Shown: piece after piece, positions 16,523 to 26,695 of the stretch | Numbering within the stretch: position 1 is the first letter of the stretch | How the letters are laid out: each line of letters begins with the position of its first letter | Source: Phreatobacter oligotrophus | GTDB taxonomy: Bacteria; Pseudomonadota; Alphaproteobacteria; Rhizobiales; Phreatobacteraceae | Reading direction: 5' to 3' | Length of the DNA: 64,000 nt | Assembly: GCF_003046185.1 (NCBI RefSeq) | Contig: NZ_PZZL01000001.1 | Coordinates: 310,001 to 374,000, forward strand | The notes under the pieces: generated by a model | Told to the model about the DNA's origin: nothing | Database searches by the model: none | What the model saw: only the letters and a program-made list of their open reading frames with translations | Position numbers and translations under genes: made by a program

Positions 16523-18499
16523 TCAGCACCGGGTCGGATAGGCCCGGGGACCCGTGACCTCGAAGTCCTTCCACAGCGCGTGGACCGAGCGGATCATCTC
16601 GCCGGCCATGGAGCGCGGAAAGCGGGCCTGGACGAGGTAAACGACGCCTGGCTCGCCGCGCCGCTGCGCCACGAGGTCGTAGTAGTCGAGATCCGTGCGG
16701 AAGCGGTCAGCCTGCAGCACGCCGCGGCCGCGCACCGCGAATCCCCGGAAGCTCGCCTCGCCCTGGGGCAGGGCGGCATCGCCCGTCACCTCGCCGCGGC
16801 GGGGCCGCGAGCCCTCGACGATATTGTCCCAGTACCAGGCCTGCGCCGTGCACGCGCCACGCGCCGCATTGGCGCTGACGACCACGACTGCGTCGCGGTT
16901 CTGCTCGTGGATGAGGACGGAGTTCACCGGGCCCGGCAGGTCGTTCTCGCTGTCGAGGCGGAAGCCGGGTGGGATGGCGAAGGACCAGCGGTCGCGCCGG
17001 TGGCGATAGGGGCCTTCCATGGCCGGGGGCGGGGCAGGGGGCACCGAACCCGTGACCTCGCCATCCGGCCGGGCCGGCGGCAGCGGGGCGGAGGCGGCGG
17101 GCGGTGCGGCCTGCGGCTGGGGGGCGGGCGCTGGCTGCGGCTCGGCGGCTCCCGACGCGGGGCGCGGCCGCACCGATCCGGTGGTGACCGCCGCATCGGC
17201 CGCGGCCGTCGCGGTCTCGCGCAGCGCCTGAACCTCCTGCTCGAGGCCGGCGACGCGGGTCGCCGCCTCCTGCGCCTTGCGCTCGGCGCTGGCGAGGGCC
17301 TGCTGGGCGGCCTGCAACTCGCCCTGCAGGCGGCGGGTCGAGCCCGTCGCCTCGCTCGCCTGCGTCTGGCGCTGGATCAGTTCGGTCTGGCTGTGGGCGA
17401 GCTGGGTGCGGGCATTGCGCAGGTTCGCCTCCGCCGTCTCGGCCCGGCGTGCCGCGGTGCGGGCCTGTTCGCGCAGGCGCGCGAGCTCCGCCGAGGCCTG
17501 CGCGACCGTCTCGGCGCGCTCCTGCGCCGCCTGGGCGAGGCCGGCAATGCGGGGATGGGCATCGCCCCGGAACGGTCCGGCGAATTCTGTGAGTGTCGCG
17601 GCACCCAGCGACCCCACCACGAAGGCGGCGGCCGTCATGCCGATCCAGGCCCAGGGCCGGTTGCCGTTCGCCGCCATCGGCGGGGGCGTGACGCGGGCGC
17701 GGTCGAGCGCGGTCTGCAGCCGCTCATTGTCAGCCGCCAGGCGGGCGACGCCGTCGCGCAGCGCGGCTGCACCGTCGGCGATCGCCTCGCGCGGATCGGG
17801 CGGCTGGACCGTGGCGTCCTTGCGCACCGCCTGCAGATAGGCGGGAAAGGCCTCGAGCGCGGCCTTGAGCCGGTCCTGCGCCCCCTGGTGGCGCTCCATC
17901 AGCACGCCATGGGCCTTGCGGAAGGCGTCGGCAAAGCGCTCGCGCTCCGCCGTCTCGAACCGCTCCCAGATCGTGGCGCTGGCGGCATCCTCGCGATGGC
18001 GGCGCGCGAAGGCGATCTGCGCCGGCCCGATCGTCGCGCCATCCGCCTCCAGGGCTAGGGCGAGTTCGCCGAGGGCCGGACGGCCGATGATCCGGCCGAT
18101 GGCGCCCACGAGCGACTGCCATTCCGGCGCGCCGGCCGGACGGGGATCGCCAGCGAGCCAGTTCGACAGATCAGGCGTCGGCAGGGTGTCGAAGGGGGCT
18201 TCGAGCTTGTCCACCGCCAGCGGCGCGAGCCGGGCGGCGACGAGCCGGCCATCGACATGGGCGGTGCGCGCCAGGCCATAGAGACCGGCATGGTTCTGCG
18301 TCGGGTCGAGGATCTCCGCCGGCCAGAGCGCCAGAACCACCCGCGCCGAGGCAGCGGCATCGCGGATGGCCTTGGCCGCCCCGCGCCCCTTCGGCTCGAT
18401 GTCGGCGGCCATGGTGAGCCCGAGGCTTGAGAGCGACTGGCGGATGAGGTCGACGCGCTCCTTGTCAGCGCGCCGATAGGCAATGAACAGGTCGGTCAC
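16523..18499 (-). CDS. TIR-like domain protein with transmembrane segment, coiled coil and extracytoplasmic C-domain
   Basis: Residues 1–140 resemble a bacterial TIR domain: opening DLFIAYRRADKERVDLIRQSL and a strand VVLALWP. The position where NADase TIRs carry a catalytic Glu (region GLYGLARTAHVDGR) shows none, so a binding or scaffold role is likelier than NAD cleavage. A single membrane helix lies at 283–303, an Ala/Gln/Glu-rich coiled coil at about 315–437, and a Pro-rich linker with two TGSV motifs at 440–495. A compact C-domain (500–658, RDRWSFAIPPGFRLDSEND) follows. The predicted topology puts TIR in the cytoplasm and the rest in the periplasm. It neighbours an M23 peptidase; function unknown. 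Confidence 0.75.
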   Translation of the reverse strand: MTDLFIAYRRADKERVDLIRQSLSSLGLTMAADIEPKGRGAAKAIRDAAASARVVLALWPAEILDPTQNHAGLYGLARTAHVDGRLVAARLAPLAVDKLEAPFDTLPTPDLSNWLAGDPRPAGAPEWQSLVGAIGRIIGRPALGELALALEADGATIGPAQIAFARRHREDAASATIWERFETAERERFADAFRKAHGVLMERHQGAQDRLKAALEAFPAYLQAVRKDATVQPPDPREAIADGAAALRDGVARLAADNERLQTALDRARVTPPPMAANGNRPWAWIGMTAAAFVVGSLGAATLTEFAGPFRGDAHPRIAGLAQAAQERAETVAQASAELARLREQARTAARRAETAEANLRNARTQLAHSQTELIQRQTQASEATGSTRRLQGELQAAQQALASAERKAQEAATRVAGLEQEVQALRETATAAADAAVTTGSVRPRPASGAAEPQPAPAPQPQAAPPAASAPLPPARPDGEVTGSVPPAPPPAMEGPYRHRRDRWSFAIPPGFRLDSENDLPGPVNSVLIHEQNRDAVVVVSANAARGACTAQAWYWDNIVEGSRPRRGEVTGDAALPQGEASFRGFAVRGRGVLQADRFRTDLDYYDLVAQRRGEPGVVYLVQARFPRSMAGEMIRSVHALWKDFEVTGPRAYPTRC

Positions 18500-18562
18500 G
18501 GTTGTCTCCCGGATCCGGGATTGAAACAGGCATGCGGTCCGGCACCGTTGCCGGCAGAAAAA

Positions 18563-19942
18563 TCACTCGGTGGCGGCGAGGCGCAGGCCGGCCCGCAGGA
18601 AGCGCATCGGATCGACCGCCTCGCCGTTGATGCGGGTTTCGTAATGCAGGTGCGGGCCGGTCGACCGGCCGGTGGAACCGATGCGTCCGACGCGCTGGCC
18701 GACGCCCACGAGGTCGCCCTCGCGGACCTCGATGCGCGACAGATGGGCGTAGCGCGAGCTCAGCCCGTTGCCGTGGTCGACCTCGACCAGCAGGCCGTAG
18801 CCACCGAGCGGCCCCGCATGGACGATGCGGCCCGAGGCGGCCGCGAAGACCGGCTCGCCGGTGGCGCCGCGAAAGTCGATGCCCGAATGCATCGCCCAGG
18901 TGCGCAGAAAGGGGTCGAGCCGGGCGCCGAAGCCGGAGGACAGCTCGAGTTCGCCGCCATGGGGCCGGGCGACCGGGATGCTGTCGACGAGTTGGGTCAG
19001 CCGGTCATGGTCGCGGATGACGGTCTGCAGCCGGAACACCTGGCGCTCGAAGGGCGAGGCGTCGGCAGCAGGGGCGGGAAGGGGAATGAGTGGGCCGCCG
19101 GTGCCGGCCGTGCCGCGCGACTGCGCCACCGGCGCGATGCGACCTTCGGCGAGGCCGAGTTCGGCAAGCATGGCGCGGATGCGCTTGGCGCGCCGCTCGG
19201 CGCGGGTCTCGAGGTTCTGGAGCAGGGCCTGCTGGTTCTGCTCGACCGTGTCGAGCGAGCGCTCGATCTGCTCTATCCGGTCGGTCTGGCCCGGCGCAGG
19301 CGCCGAGGCGAGGGCGAAGGTGGCCGGCGCGACGCTGGCGACGGTGATGCGCGATTCGAGCCGCGACTGGCGCTCCGGCGGCGGCGTCAGCCGGACCGTG
19401 TCGCCGACGGGCAGAGGACGGGCGGGCACCGTCTCGGGTCGGGCGCCGGGGAGGACGGAGCGGGCGGGGCTGGCGCCCTGGCCGACCGTTTCCTTCAGGG
19501 CGGTGACGATGGCCTGGCGCGTTTCTAGCAGCGCCTGCCGGCGGGCGACCTGGTCGACCCGGCGCTCCAGCTCGGTCTGGTCGACCATCTGGCGGCTGGT
19601 CACCCGGTCGAGCTGGCCGCGCAACTGCCGGATCCGCTCCTCGTAATCGTGCTGGACGGCGGCATGGCGGCTCATCACGCCGCCGATGATGTCGTCCTTG
19701 AAGGCGAGATAGCTGGTGACCGCGACGCCCCAGAGGCAGAGCGCGGCAGCCGGGGCCGCGATCAGCGCGATGAGGGCATAGGACAGGGAGAGCGTGCGGG
19801 TGCCGCTGCGGCCGCGCCAGGCGAGCGTCAGGGCGCCGCCTGGCACCTGCGCACGCAGATTGGCATCCTTGGCGAGCTGGGCTCGGTTGTAATGCGGGCC
19901 GGGATGCGGCATCGGCGTCCATCCGTACGCGAGACGCCCCAT
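18563..19942 (-). CDS. Membrane-anchored M23 (LytM) peptidase
   Basis: Peptidoglycan endopeptidase-type protein of 459 residues. A short cytoplasmic tail and one membrane helix (about 53–80) precede a long periplasmic coiled coil (about 90–160 and 225–270). The C-terminal LytM domain has MHSGIDFRGATGEP (HxxxD zinc ligands), RYAHLS and HLHYE, so it is probably catalytically intact. ATG 19942 is used; ATG 19912 is an alternative. It lies just upstream of the TIR protein gene on the same strand (63-base gap), a possible envelope-linked pair. Confidence 0.88.
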   Translation of the reverse strand: MGRLAYGWTPMPHPGPHYNRAQLAKDANLRAQVPGGALTLAWRGRSGTRTLSLSYALIALIAAPAAALCLWGVAVTSYLAFKDDIIGGVMSRHAAVQHDYEERIRQLRGQLDRVTSRQMVDQTELERRVDQVARRQALLETRQAIVTALKETVGQGASPARSVLPGARPETVPARPLPVGDTVRLTPPPERQSRLESRITVASVAPATFALASAPAPGQTDRIEQIERSLDTVEQNQQALLQNLETRAERRAKRIRAMLAELGLAEGRIAPVAQSRGTAGTGGPLIPLPAPAADASPFERQVFRLQTVIRDHDRLTQLVDSIPVARPHGGELELSSGFGARLDPFLRTWAMHSGIDFRGATGEPVFAAASGRIVHAGPLGGYGLLVEVDHGNGLSSRYAHLSRIEVREGDLVGVGQRVGRIGSTGRSTGPHLHYETRINGEAVDPMRFLRAGLRLAATE

Positions 19943-20043
19943 TACCCCCGATTAAGGTTAACGAACCGTGCGTGCCGCAGCGGAAACAGCAGCGGCCGCC
20001 GGTGGAATGGAAGCCGCCGCGGCAGGCGCGGCGGCGAGGGCGC

Positions 20044-20508
<465 letters not shown>

Positions 20509-20646
20509 CGGTGCCTTCCTTTCGTCAGCATTGCCTGCCACAACCGGAAACATACGGCGAATGGTGCCGTCCGGATCGTCCGTCCCGACCGGGGGAGGGG
20601 CTGGCGTTGCGGCGGGGAAAAGGCCATTGGTCCTGTGGAATGTTGC

Positions 20647-20661
20647 CTAACGCTTGGTTAA
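20647..20661 (+). promoter_or_regulatory. CtrA-like box upstream of AsmA-like gene
   Basis: CTAACGCTTGGTTAA fits TTAA-N7-TTAA with one mismatch and lies 85 bases before the chosen start of the AsmA-like gene. It is a candidate only. Confidence 0.35.
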
Positions 20662-20745
20662 GGCAGTCGAGGCAGAGTGGCGCCGGAGCAAGGTCGCCGA
20701 ACGGAGATCCCGGGCCGAGGGGCCCAGGCGGGGGATGGACGCGGA

Positions 20746-23700
20746 ATGGATTGGCGCCCCGATCAGGGCAGGGCACCGGCGGAGGCGCCGGCGGGCGGAC
20801 GTCGGTCGCGCGTCGCGTCCTGGTGGGCCAATCGCCGGATGCCGGCCTTCCTCGGCCGGATCTTCGGCGGCGCCCCGTCCTGCTGGTCGACCCGTCGCAA
20901 GGTCTGCGTGGGCTTCGCCGTCGGCCTCCTCCTGCTCTTCACCATCCCCATCGGCCTGCTCTCCTGGCAGATCCGCAGCGGCGGCATGGGGCTGGACCTC
21001 GTCACCCCCTGGATCGCCCGCTCCCTCTCCGAACAGATCGGCGACGGCCGGACGGTGAGCATCGGCGCGGCTGTCATGGTCCGCGATCCCTCCGGCAAGG
21101 TCGAGGTCGAGGCGCGCGACGTCATCATCCATGATGCCGACGGGCGGCGCGTCGTCTCCATGCCGCGGGTCGCCCTCGGCCTCGATTCGATCCCCATCCT
21201 CGGCCGCCCCTCCATCCGCCGCATCGATCTCGTCGGCGCCTCGGTGGCGCTGAAGGTCAGCGAGGAGGGCCAGATCGCGCTCGCCGCCGGCCGCTTCCGC
21301 ACCGCCTTGCCGGAAGACGCGGCCCAGCCCAATGCCGATCCGGCCCGGCCCGCGGCGGAAGTCTCCTCGGCCCTGCCCGAGCCCGAGCTCTCGCCGTTCC
21401 GCCGCCTCGGCATCTGGCTCGACCTCATTGAAAAATCGGGTCTCGACGGCCACCGGCTCACCGGCTTCGGCCTGCGCAACGGCACGGTGATCGTCGACGA
21501 TGTCCGCTCCGGCAAGCGCTTCGTCTTCGCCGGCATCGACTTCGACATGACGGTCCCGGCGGGCGGTGGCCTGTCCATCGACCTCGATGCCTCCGGCTCC
21601 GGCGCCCGCTGGACATCGAACGCGACGGTGACGCCGCGCAATGCGCAGGGCCATCGCACCATCGACTTCGCCATGACCGGCATGAGCCCGAAGGACCTCG
21701 CGCTCGCCCTCCAGGCCCAGCAGGTGGGCTATGCCGACACGCCCATCTCCGGCACCCTGCGCAGCGTCATCGGCGAGGATGGCGATCCCATCAGCCTGCA
21801 GGGCCGCGTCGCCCTCGGCGCCGGCAAGGTCGGCGATCCCAATGACGAGGCCATGCGGCTGGCGATCGACAGCGTCTCGGCCGAGGTGCGCTGGCAGACC
21901 GGCGCGCCGGGCCTGGTGGTCGACAAGGTCGAGATCCTCGCCGGCCAGAACCGCGCCACGCTGGACGGCGTCATCATCCCGCCGGCGCGCCACGGTGAGC
22001 CGACCGTGGTGCAGCTCAACAGCCTCAAGGCGGTGACCTCGGCTTTGAACCCGCACGAGCCGCCCGTGCCGGTGAACATCGGCTCCACCCGCTTTGTCTT
22101 CGACCCGACCGCCAAGACCCTCACCGTCAATGGGCTCAGCGTCGACCAGGGCGCCGAACCGCTCGCCCGCATCTCCGGCAAGCTGACCTTCGCGCCCGGC
22201 TCGCCGGCCGTCGATCTCGACCTCGCGGTGGGGCGAATGCCGCTCGCCACCGCCGTCTCCCTCTGGCCGCGCCTGTCCAACCCGCATGTCCGCGACTGGG
22301 TGGCGGACAACATGCGCAACGGCATGGTGGAGGAGGTGACCGTCCGGATGTCGGTGCCGGCCGGCGTCCTCGCCCAGAAGCATCCGGTTCTCGAGAAGGA
22401 CGGGCTCGCCGTGCGGGCCCGCGTGCGCGGCACCTCCATGCGCATGCTGCCCGGCGTCTCGCCGCTCAAGGAGGCCGATGTCGATGTCGTCGTCGACGGC
22501 CAGATGGCCCATGTCGAGGTGTCGCGCGGCGTGATCGAGCCGCAGCCCGGCAAGCGCCTGTCGATCGTGCAGGGCAGTTTCGACATTGCCGACCATCGCA
22601 TCCAGCCGGCCCAGTCGGTCAGCCGGTTCCGCGTCCAGGGGCCGGCTGAGGCCGCCTTCGCGCTGCTCGGCGAGGAGGGCTTCAAGGGCGCCGCCGCGGG
22701 GCCGACTCTGCCCTCGGGCAAGGTGGACGGACAGGTGACCGCCACCGTCATCGTCAACGTGCCGATGACCGAGACCTACCAGCCGAACCTCGTCGACTAC
22801 ACGGTCGATGCCGACTTCACCGGTTTCGCCGCCGACAATGCCTTCGGCGAGATGCGGATGGAGCGGGCGAGCTTCAAGGTGCAGACGACGCCGCGCAGTT
22901 TCGTGCTGCGCGGGCAGGGCGTCCTTGGCGGCGCCCAGGCCAATTTCGACTATCGCAAGCCGCGCCCCGAGGCGAAGCCCGAGATCCGGCTGACGGCGAC
23001 GCTCGACGACCGCGGCCGCGCCCGCCTCGGCCTCAATATCGGCACCCGCATCGTCGGGCCGACGCCGGTGCGGGTGATGACAGTCGGCGAGGATTCCGGC
23101 CGCTACACGGTCGAGGTTGACTTGGGTCCCGCGACCCTCGCCGACCTCCTGCCCGGCTGGAACAAGCCGCGCGGCCAGGCCGCCAAGGCGCGCTTCGTCG
23201 CCGTCGAGGGCGAGGGCGGCTGGAAGCTCGAGGATCTGGTGGTCGAAAGCCGCGGCCTGCTGGTCCGTGGCTCCGTGACCTTCGACGACAAGGGCGGCCT
23301 CGTCTCCGGCGTCTTCCCCGCCTACAACCTCTCCGACGGCGACCGCATGTCGATCCGCGTCGAGCGCGCCGGCAACGGCCATCGCGTCATCGGCCGCGGC
23401 GAGATGATCGACGCGCGCCACCTCATCAAGTCGCTCTCCGATCCGCCCCAGCCCGGTCCCGCCGGCGCAGGCGCCGCTCCGGCCCAGACCGGCGAGGTCG
23501 AGGTCGACGTCAAGGCCAATGCCGTCGTCGGCAGCAATGGCGAGGTCATCCGCCAGTTCGAGATGCGGATGGTCCGCCAGGGCCAGACGATCCGCTCCCT
23601 CAGCGCTGGCGGACGGGTCGGCCGCGACGCCACCTTCGCCATGGACCAGCGCGGCCAGGGCGCGGCCCAGCGCATCACCGTCAGCTCGGGTGATGCCGGG

Positions 23701-24309
23701 GCGCTGTTGCGCTTCCTCGACCTCTACCGCTCGCTCCAGGGCGGCAATCTCGCGCTGATCATGACGCCGCCCCAGCCGAACGGCGTGATCCGCCAGGGCG
23801 CGGTCGAGATCACCGAGTTCCGCATCCGCGGCGACCAGGCGATTTCCGGCATGGTCGCCGCTGCCGGCACCGGCCCCAACGCCCCGCGGCAGGCGGCCCA
23901 GCAGCCGAACGATGCCTTTGCCTTCTCGCGGCTGCGCGCCAATTTCGCCCGCAATGCCAGCAAGGTCACCGTCTCGGACGGCCTGCTCTGGGGCGCCGCG
24001 ATCGGCGCGACGGTCGAGGGCGAGTTCGACCCCGGCCGCGACCAGCTCCTGCTGCGCGGCACCTACGTGCCCGCCTATGCGCTGAACAACATCTTCGCCC
24101 GCATCCCCGTTCTCGGCTTCTTCCTCGGCGGCGCGCCGGACGAGGGCGTGTTCGGTATCACCTACCAGATCGCCGGCCCGGTCACCGCGCCGCGGCTGAC
24201 GATCAACCCGCTCTCCGCCGTGACGCCCGGCTTCCTGCGCAAGATGTTCGAGTTCCGCGGCGCCAATGGCGTCCAGCAGCCGCTGCTGCGCGACGAGGCC
24301 CTGCGCTAG
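20746..24309 (+). CDS. Giant AsmA/YhdP-like inner-membrane protein (DUF3971)
   Basis: About 1187 residues: a short cytoplasmic region, one N-terminal membrane helix (KVCVGFAVGLLLLFTIPIGLL), then a very long periplasmic part rich in beta strands. The DUF3971 region and an AsmA-like C-terminal segment (RGTYVPAYALNNIFARIPVLG, then GVFGITYQIAGPVTAPRLTINP) mark the YhdP/TamB/AsmA group, bridge-like proteins thought to move phospholipid from inner to outer membrane. Start codons 20677 and 20746 are both possible; the latter lies closer to the helix. The convergent rhodanese gene ends 6 bases after its stop. Confidence 0.85.
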   Translation: MDWRPDQGRAPAEAPAGGRRSRVASWWANRRMPAFLGRIFGGAPSCWSTRRKVCVGFAVGLLLLFTIPIGLLSWQIRSGGMGLDLVTPWIARSLSEQIGDGRTVSIGAAVMVRDPSGKVEVEARDVIIHDADGRRVVSMPRVALGLDSIPILGRPSIRRIDLVGASVALKVSEEGQIALAAGRFRTALPEDAAQPNADPARPAAEVSSALPEPELSPFRRLGIWLDLIEKSGLDGHRLTGFGLRNGTVIVDDVRSGKRFVFAGIDFDMTVPAGGGLSIDLDASGSGARWTSNATVTPRNAQGHRTIDFAMTGMSPKDLALALQAQQVGYADTPISGTLRSVIGEDGDPISLQGRVALGAGKVGDPNDEAMRLAIDSVSAEVRWQTGAPGLVVDKVEILAGQNRATLDGVIIPPARHGEPTVVQLNSLKAVTSALNPHEPPVPVNIGSTRFVFDPTAKTLTVNGLSVDQGAEPLARISGKLTFAPGSPAVDLDLAVGRMPLATAVSLWPRLSNPHVRDWVADNMRNGMVEEVTVRMSVPAGVLAQKHPVLEKDGLAVRARVRGTSMRMLPGVSPLKEADVDVVVDGQMAHVEVSRGVIEPQPGKRLSIVQGSFDIADHRIQPAQSVSRFRVQGPAEAAFALLGEEGFKGAAAGPTLPSGKVDGQVTATVIVNVPMTETYQPNLVDYTVDADFTGFAADNAFGEMRMERASFKVQTTPRSFVLRGQGVLGGAQANFDYRKPRPEAKPEIRLTATLDDRGRARLGLNIGTRIVGPTPVRVMTVGEDSGRYTVEVDLGPATLADLLPGWNKPRGQAAKARFVAVEGEGGWKLEDLVVESRGLLVRGSVTFDDKGGLVSGVFPAYNLSDGDRMSIRVERAGNGHRVIGRGEMIDARHLIKSLSDPPQPGPAGAGAAPAQTGEVEVDVKANAVVGSNGEVIRQFEMRMVRQGQTIRSLSAGGRVGRDATFAMDQRGQGAAQRITVSSGDAGALLRFLDLYRSLQGGNLALIMTPPQPNGVIRQGAVEITEFRIRGDQAISGMVAAAGTGPNAPRQAAQQPNDAFAFSRLRANFARNASKVTVSDGLLWGAAIGATVEGEFDPGRDQLLLRGTYVPAYALNNIFARIPVLGFFLGGAPDEGVFGITYQIAGPVTAPRLTINPLSAVTPGFLRKMFEFRGANGVQQPLLRDEALR

Positions 24310-24315
24310 GGGCCG

Positions 24316-24633
24316 TCAGCCCCGCTCGAAGCCGTGGCCGGCCATGGCCCAGGCCTTGAGGCCCCCGGCCATGTGGCTGTCATAGGGCAGCCCCGCCGCC
24401 TGCGCCGCCTCGCTCGCATGGATCGAGCGCACGCCGGCAGCGCAAAGGAACACCACCATCTTGCCCTGAGGATCCGGGATGGCCGCCGGATCGAACTGCG
24501 ACAGCGGCAGGTTCACCGCTTCCGGAATGCGCGCCATGGCGACTTCATGCGGCTCCCGCACATCGACGAGCAGGATGCGGTCCTCGGCGAGCGCCTGGGC
24601 GACGTCATCGGGCGTGAGGTCATGGACGGGCAT
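24316..24633 (-). CDS. Single-domain rhodanese-like sulfurtransferase
   Basis: 105-residue GlpE/PspE-like protein that would move sulfane sulfur from thiosulfate or persulfide to an acceptor. It shows LLVDVREPHEV (CH2A motif) and the active-site loop CAAGVRS with catalytic Cys. A TTG codon at 24645 keeps the frame open, but ATG 24633 has GGAG at correct spacing. Cytoplasmic: no signal peptide is seen. Confidence 0.9.
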   Translation of the reverse strand: MPVHDLTPDDVAQALAEDRILLVDVREPHEVAMARIPEAVNLPLSQFDPAAIPDPQGKMVVFLCAAGVRSIHASEAAQAAGLPYDSHMAGGLKAWAMAGHGFERG

Positions 24634-24684
24634 GGGCGTCTCCAAAGGGGGGCGACGCCATGCTAACCGTTTTCCGCGCGACGG

Positions 24685-26631
24685 TCAGGCGGCCACCTCG
24701 GTGAGGAAGGCGCCGACCTCCCGATCGAGCTCGCCGGCGACCTCACCGAGACGACGCGTCGCGTCCAGCACCTGACTGGCCGCGACACCGGTCGCGGCCG
24801 CCCCTTCGCGCACCACGTCGATGCTGGAGGAGACCGTCCGGGTGCCGGTGGCGGCCTGCTGCACATTGCGCGAGATCTCGCCGGTCGCCGCGTCCTGCTG
24901 CTCCATCACCGCGGCAATGCCGGTGGTGATTCCATTCATGTCCTCGATCGTCCGCACGATGCGCCCCAGTGCCTCGACGGCATCGCGCGTCTCCGATTGG
25001 ATGCGGCCGATCTGGGCATTGATCTCGCCCGTGGCCTTGGAGGTCTGTGCCGCCAGCGTCTTCACCTCCGTTGCCACCACCGCGAAGCCCTTTCCGGCCT
25101 CGCCTGCGCGTGCGGCCTCGATGGTAGCGTTGAGGGCGAGGAGATTGGTGCGGTCGGCGATCTCGCTGATGATGTTGACGACGCTGCCGATGCGTTCGGT
25201 CCCGGTCTGAAGCGTCTGTACCACCGCCTCGGCATGGCCTGCGGCCTTCACGGCGTCACCCGCCACCTGCGCGGAGCGATCGACCTGGGTCACGATCTCC
25301 GAGATGGCGGCCGATAGCTCCTCCGTCGCCGATGCGACGGTCGCGACGTTGGAGGTGGTGGTCGCGGCGGCATCGGCAACGCTGGAGGACTTGTCGCGCG
25401 TTTGCACGGCGATGGCGGACATCGACTGCGCCGCGCCGGTGAGCTGGGCCGTTGCCGCCCCGAGATCGGCGACGAGGGCGGAAGCCGAGGAGCGGAAGCG
25501 GGCGGCGGCCTCCTCGTGGCGACGGGCCCGGGCAAGCTTGGCCTCCGCCTCGGCGGCAGCGGTCGCCTCCGCCGCGAGACGGGCGACCATGGCCTCGCGG
25601 AAGACCTCCATCGAGCGCGCCATGGCCTGAACCTCGACGACACGGCTGGAAGCGTCGACGGTCACGTCGTGGCGGCCGGTGGCAAGCTCGCTCATCGTCT
25701 CGGTCATGGCGGAGAGGGGGCGCGCCATAACCCGCTCGAGGCGCCAGGCAATGACAACTCCGAGCATCAGCATGACGACGAGGCTCACCAGCGCGGTGAT
25801 CATGGCCGACCGCCACATCGCGTCGAGCGCCGTGCGGTCGACGGCAACCACCAGCACGCCGATCGTGTTGCCGGCGAAATCGCGCAGGGGCTGACCCTGC
25901 AGCGCCCAGCTGCGGTCGGCGAAGGCAGCGGTGGCGCCGTTCGCCTCGCCTCGGCGGGCCGCCGCCAGCATGGCGGGATCGAGCGTCAGGTCGCCGGGAA
26001 GGGTCGACGCGTGGGCGCGCAGCGCCCCATCCGCGTCAAGCAGGATGGCAAGGCGCGAACCAGTTGCCGACGTGAAGGCATCGACAAACGGCTTGCCGAA
26101 GGTAAGGCCGACCTCGACGGAGCCGACGTGGCGGCCCGCGAGCCGGACGGGGGTGACGCCGCGGATGCCGATCCCGGCCCGGCCGCCCTCCAGGCCGTGG
26201 ACTGACTTCTGCTCACGATTGGCGAGCACGATGGTGTGGCGAAACGCCGAAAGGTCGTCGCCGAATTGTTGCGGGCTATGAACCCGTAGGAAAGACGTCG
26301 CTGGCGGCAGATGGTACTGGAACTGGTTGACACCCTGCCCCTTCAGGACCTCGAAGGCCGGCATGACGAGTGCCGCGAGGCGGTCGCGCTGGCCGGCCGC
26401 GATGGCCTCGGCCACGCCGGGGATTGTCGCCATGGCTTCGGCGACCGTGATGGCGCGCCGCGCCTCGTTCTGCACCTGCTCCACGATCCGGGCGCTATCG
26501 CTTTCCAGATGCTGCCTGAGGTTCTGGTCGATCAGCCGGGCCGTGAAGACTCCCCCCGCCACCAGGAAGGTCGCTGCGGTTGCCGCAATGGCCACCATGA
26601 GATTGAGGCGCAGGATCGAGCGGAGGCGCAT
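24685..26631 (-). CDS. Methyl-accepting chemotaxis protein, large periplasmic sensor
   Basis: 648-residue chemoreceptor. TM1 is about 10–32, a periplasmic region about 35–280 resembles a double-Cache or dCache_3-type sensor ([21 protein letters not shown]), and TM2 about 285–305 is followed by HAMP and the MA domain ([21 protein letters not shown]). The frame is open to 26715, but ATG 26631 is preceded by GAGGGA and begins just before TM1. No CheR-tethering pentapeptide is present. It lies downstream of anmK on the same strand with a 64-base gap. Confidence 0.9.
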   Translation of the reverse strand: MRLRSILRLNLMVAIAATAATFLVAGGVFTARLIDQNLRQHLESDSARIVEQVQNEARRAITVAEAMATIPGVAEAIAAGQRDRLAALVMPAFEVLKGQGVNQFQYHLPPATSFLRVHSPQQFGDDLSAFRHTIVLANREQKSVHGLEGGRAGIGIRGVTPVRLAGRHVGSVEVGLTFGKPFVDAFTSATGSRLAILLDADGALRAHASTLPGDLTLDPAMLAAARRGEANGATAAFADRSWALQGQPLRDFAGNTIGVLVVAVDRTALDAMWRSAMITALVSLVVMLMLGVVIAWRLERVMARPLSAMTETMSELATGRHDVTVDASSRVVEVQAMARSMEVFREAMVARLAAEATAAAEAEAKLARARRHEEAAARFRSSASALVADLGAATAQLTGAAQSMSAIAVQTRDKSSSVADAAATTTSNVATVASATEELSAAISEIVTQVDRSAQVAGDAVKAAGHAEAVVQTLQTGTERIGSVVNIISEIADRTNLLALNATIEAARAGEAGKGFAVVATEVKTLAAQTSKATGEINAQIGRIQSETRDAVEALGRIVRTIEDMNGITTGIAAVMEQQDAATGEISRNVQQAATGTRTVSSSIDVVREGAAATGVAASQVLDATRRLGEVAGELDREVGAFLTEVAA

Positions 26632-26695
26632 GGGGGTCCCTCGGAGGTCCCCTATCGTTACGGCAGTTTTGGTTAGGTGCGCGTAAACGTCGCGG

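Noticed and set aside
16523-18499. TIR protein as an NADase defence effector (Thoeris or CBASS type)
   Set aside because: No catalytic Glu at the expected place, no ThsA, cyclase or other defence partner nearby, and a membrane/periplasmic architecture.
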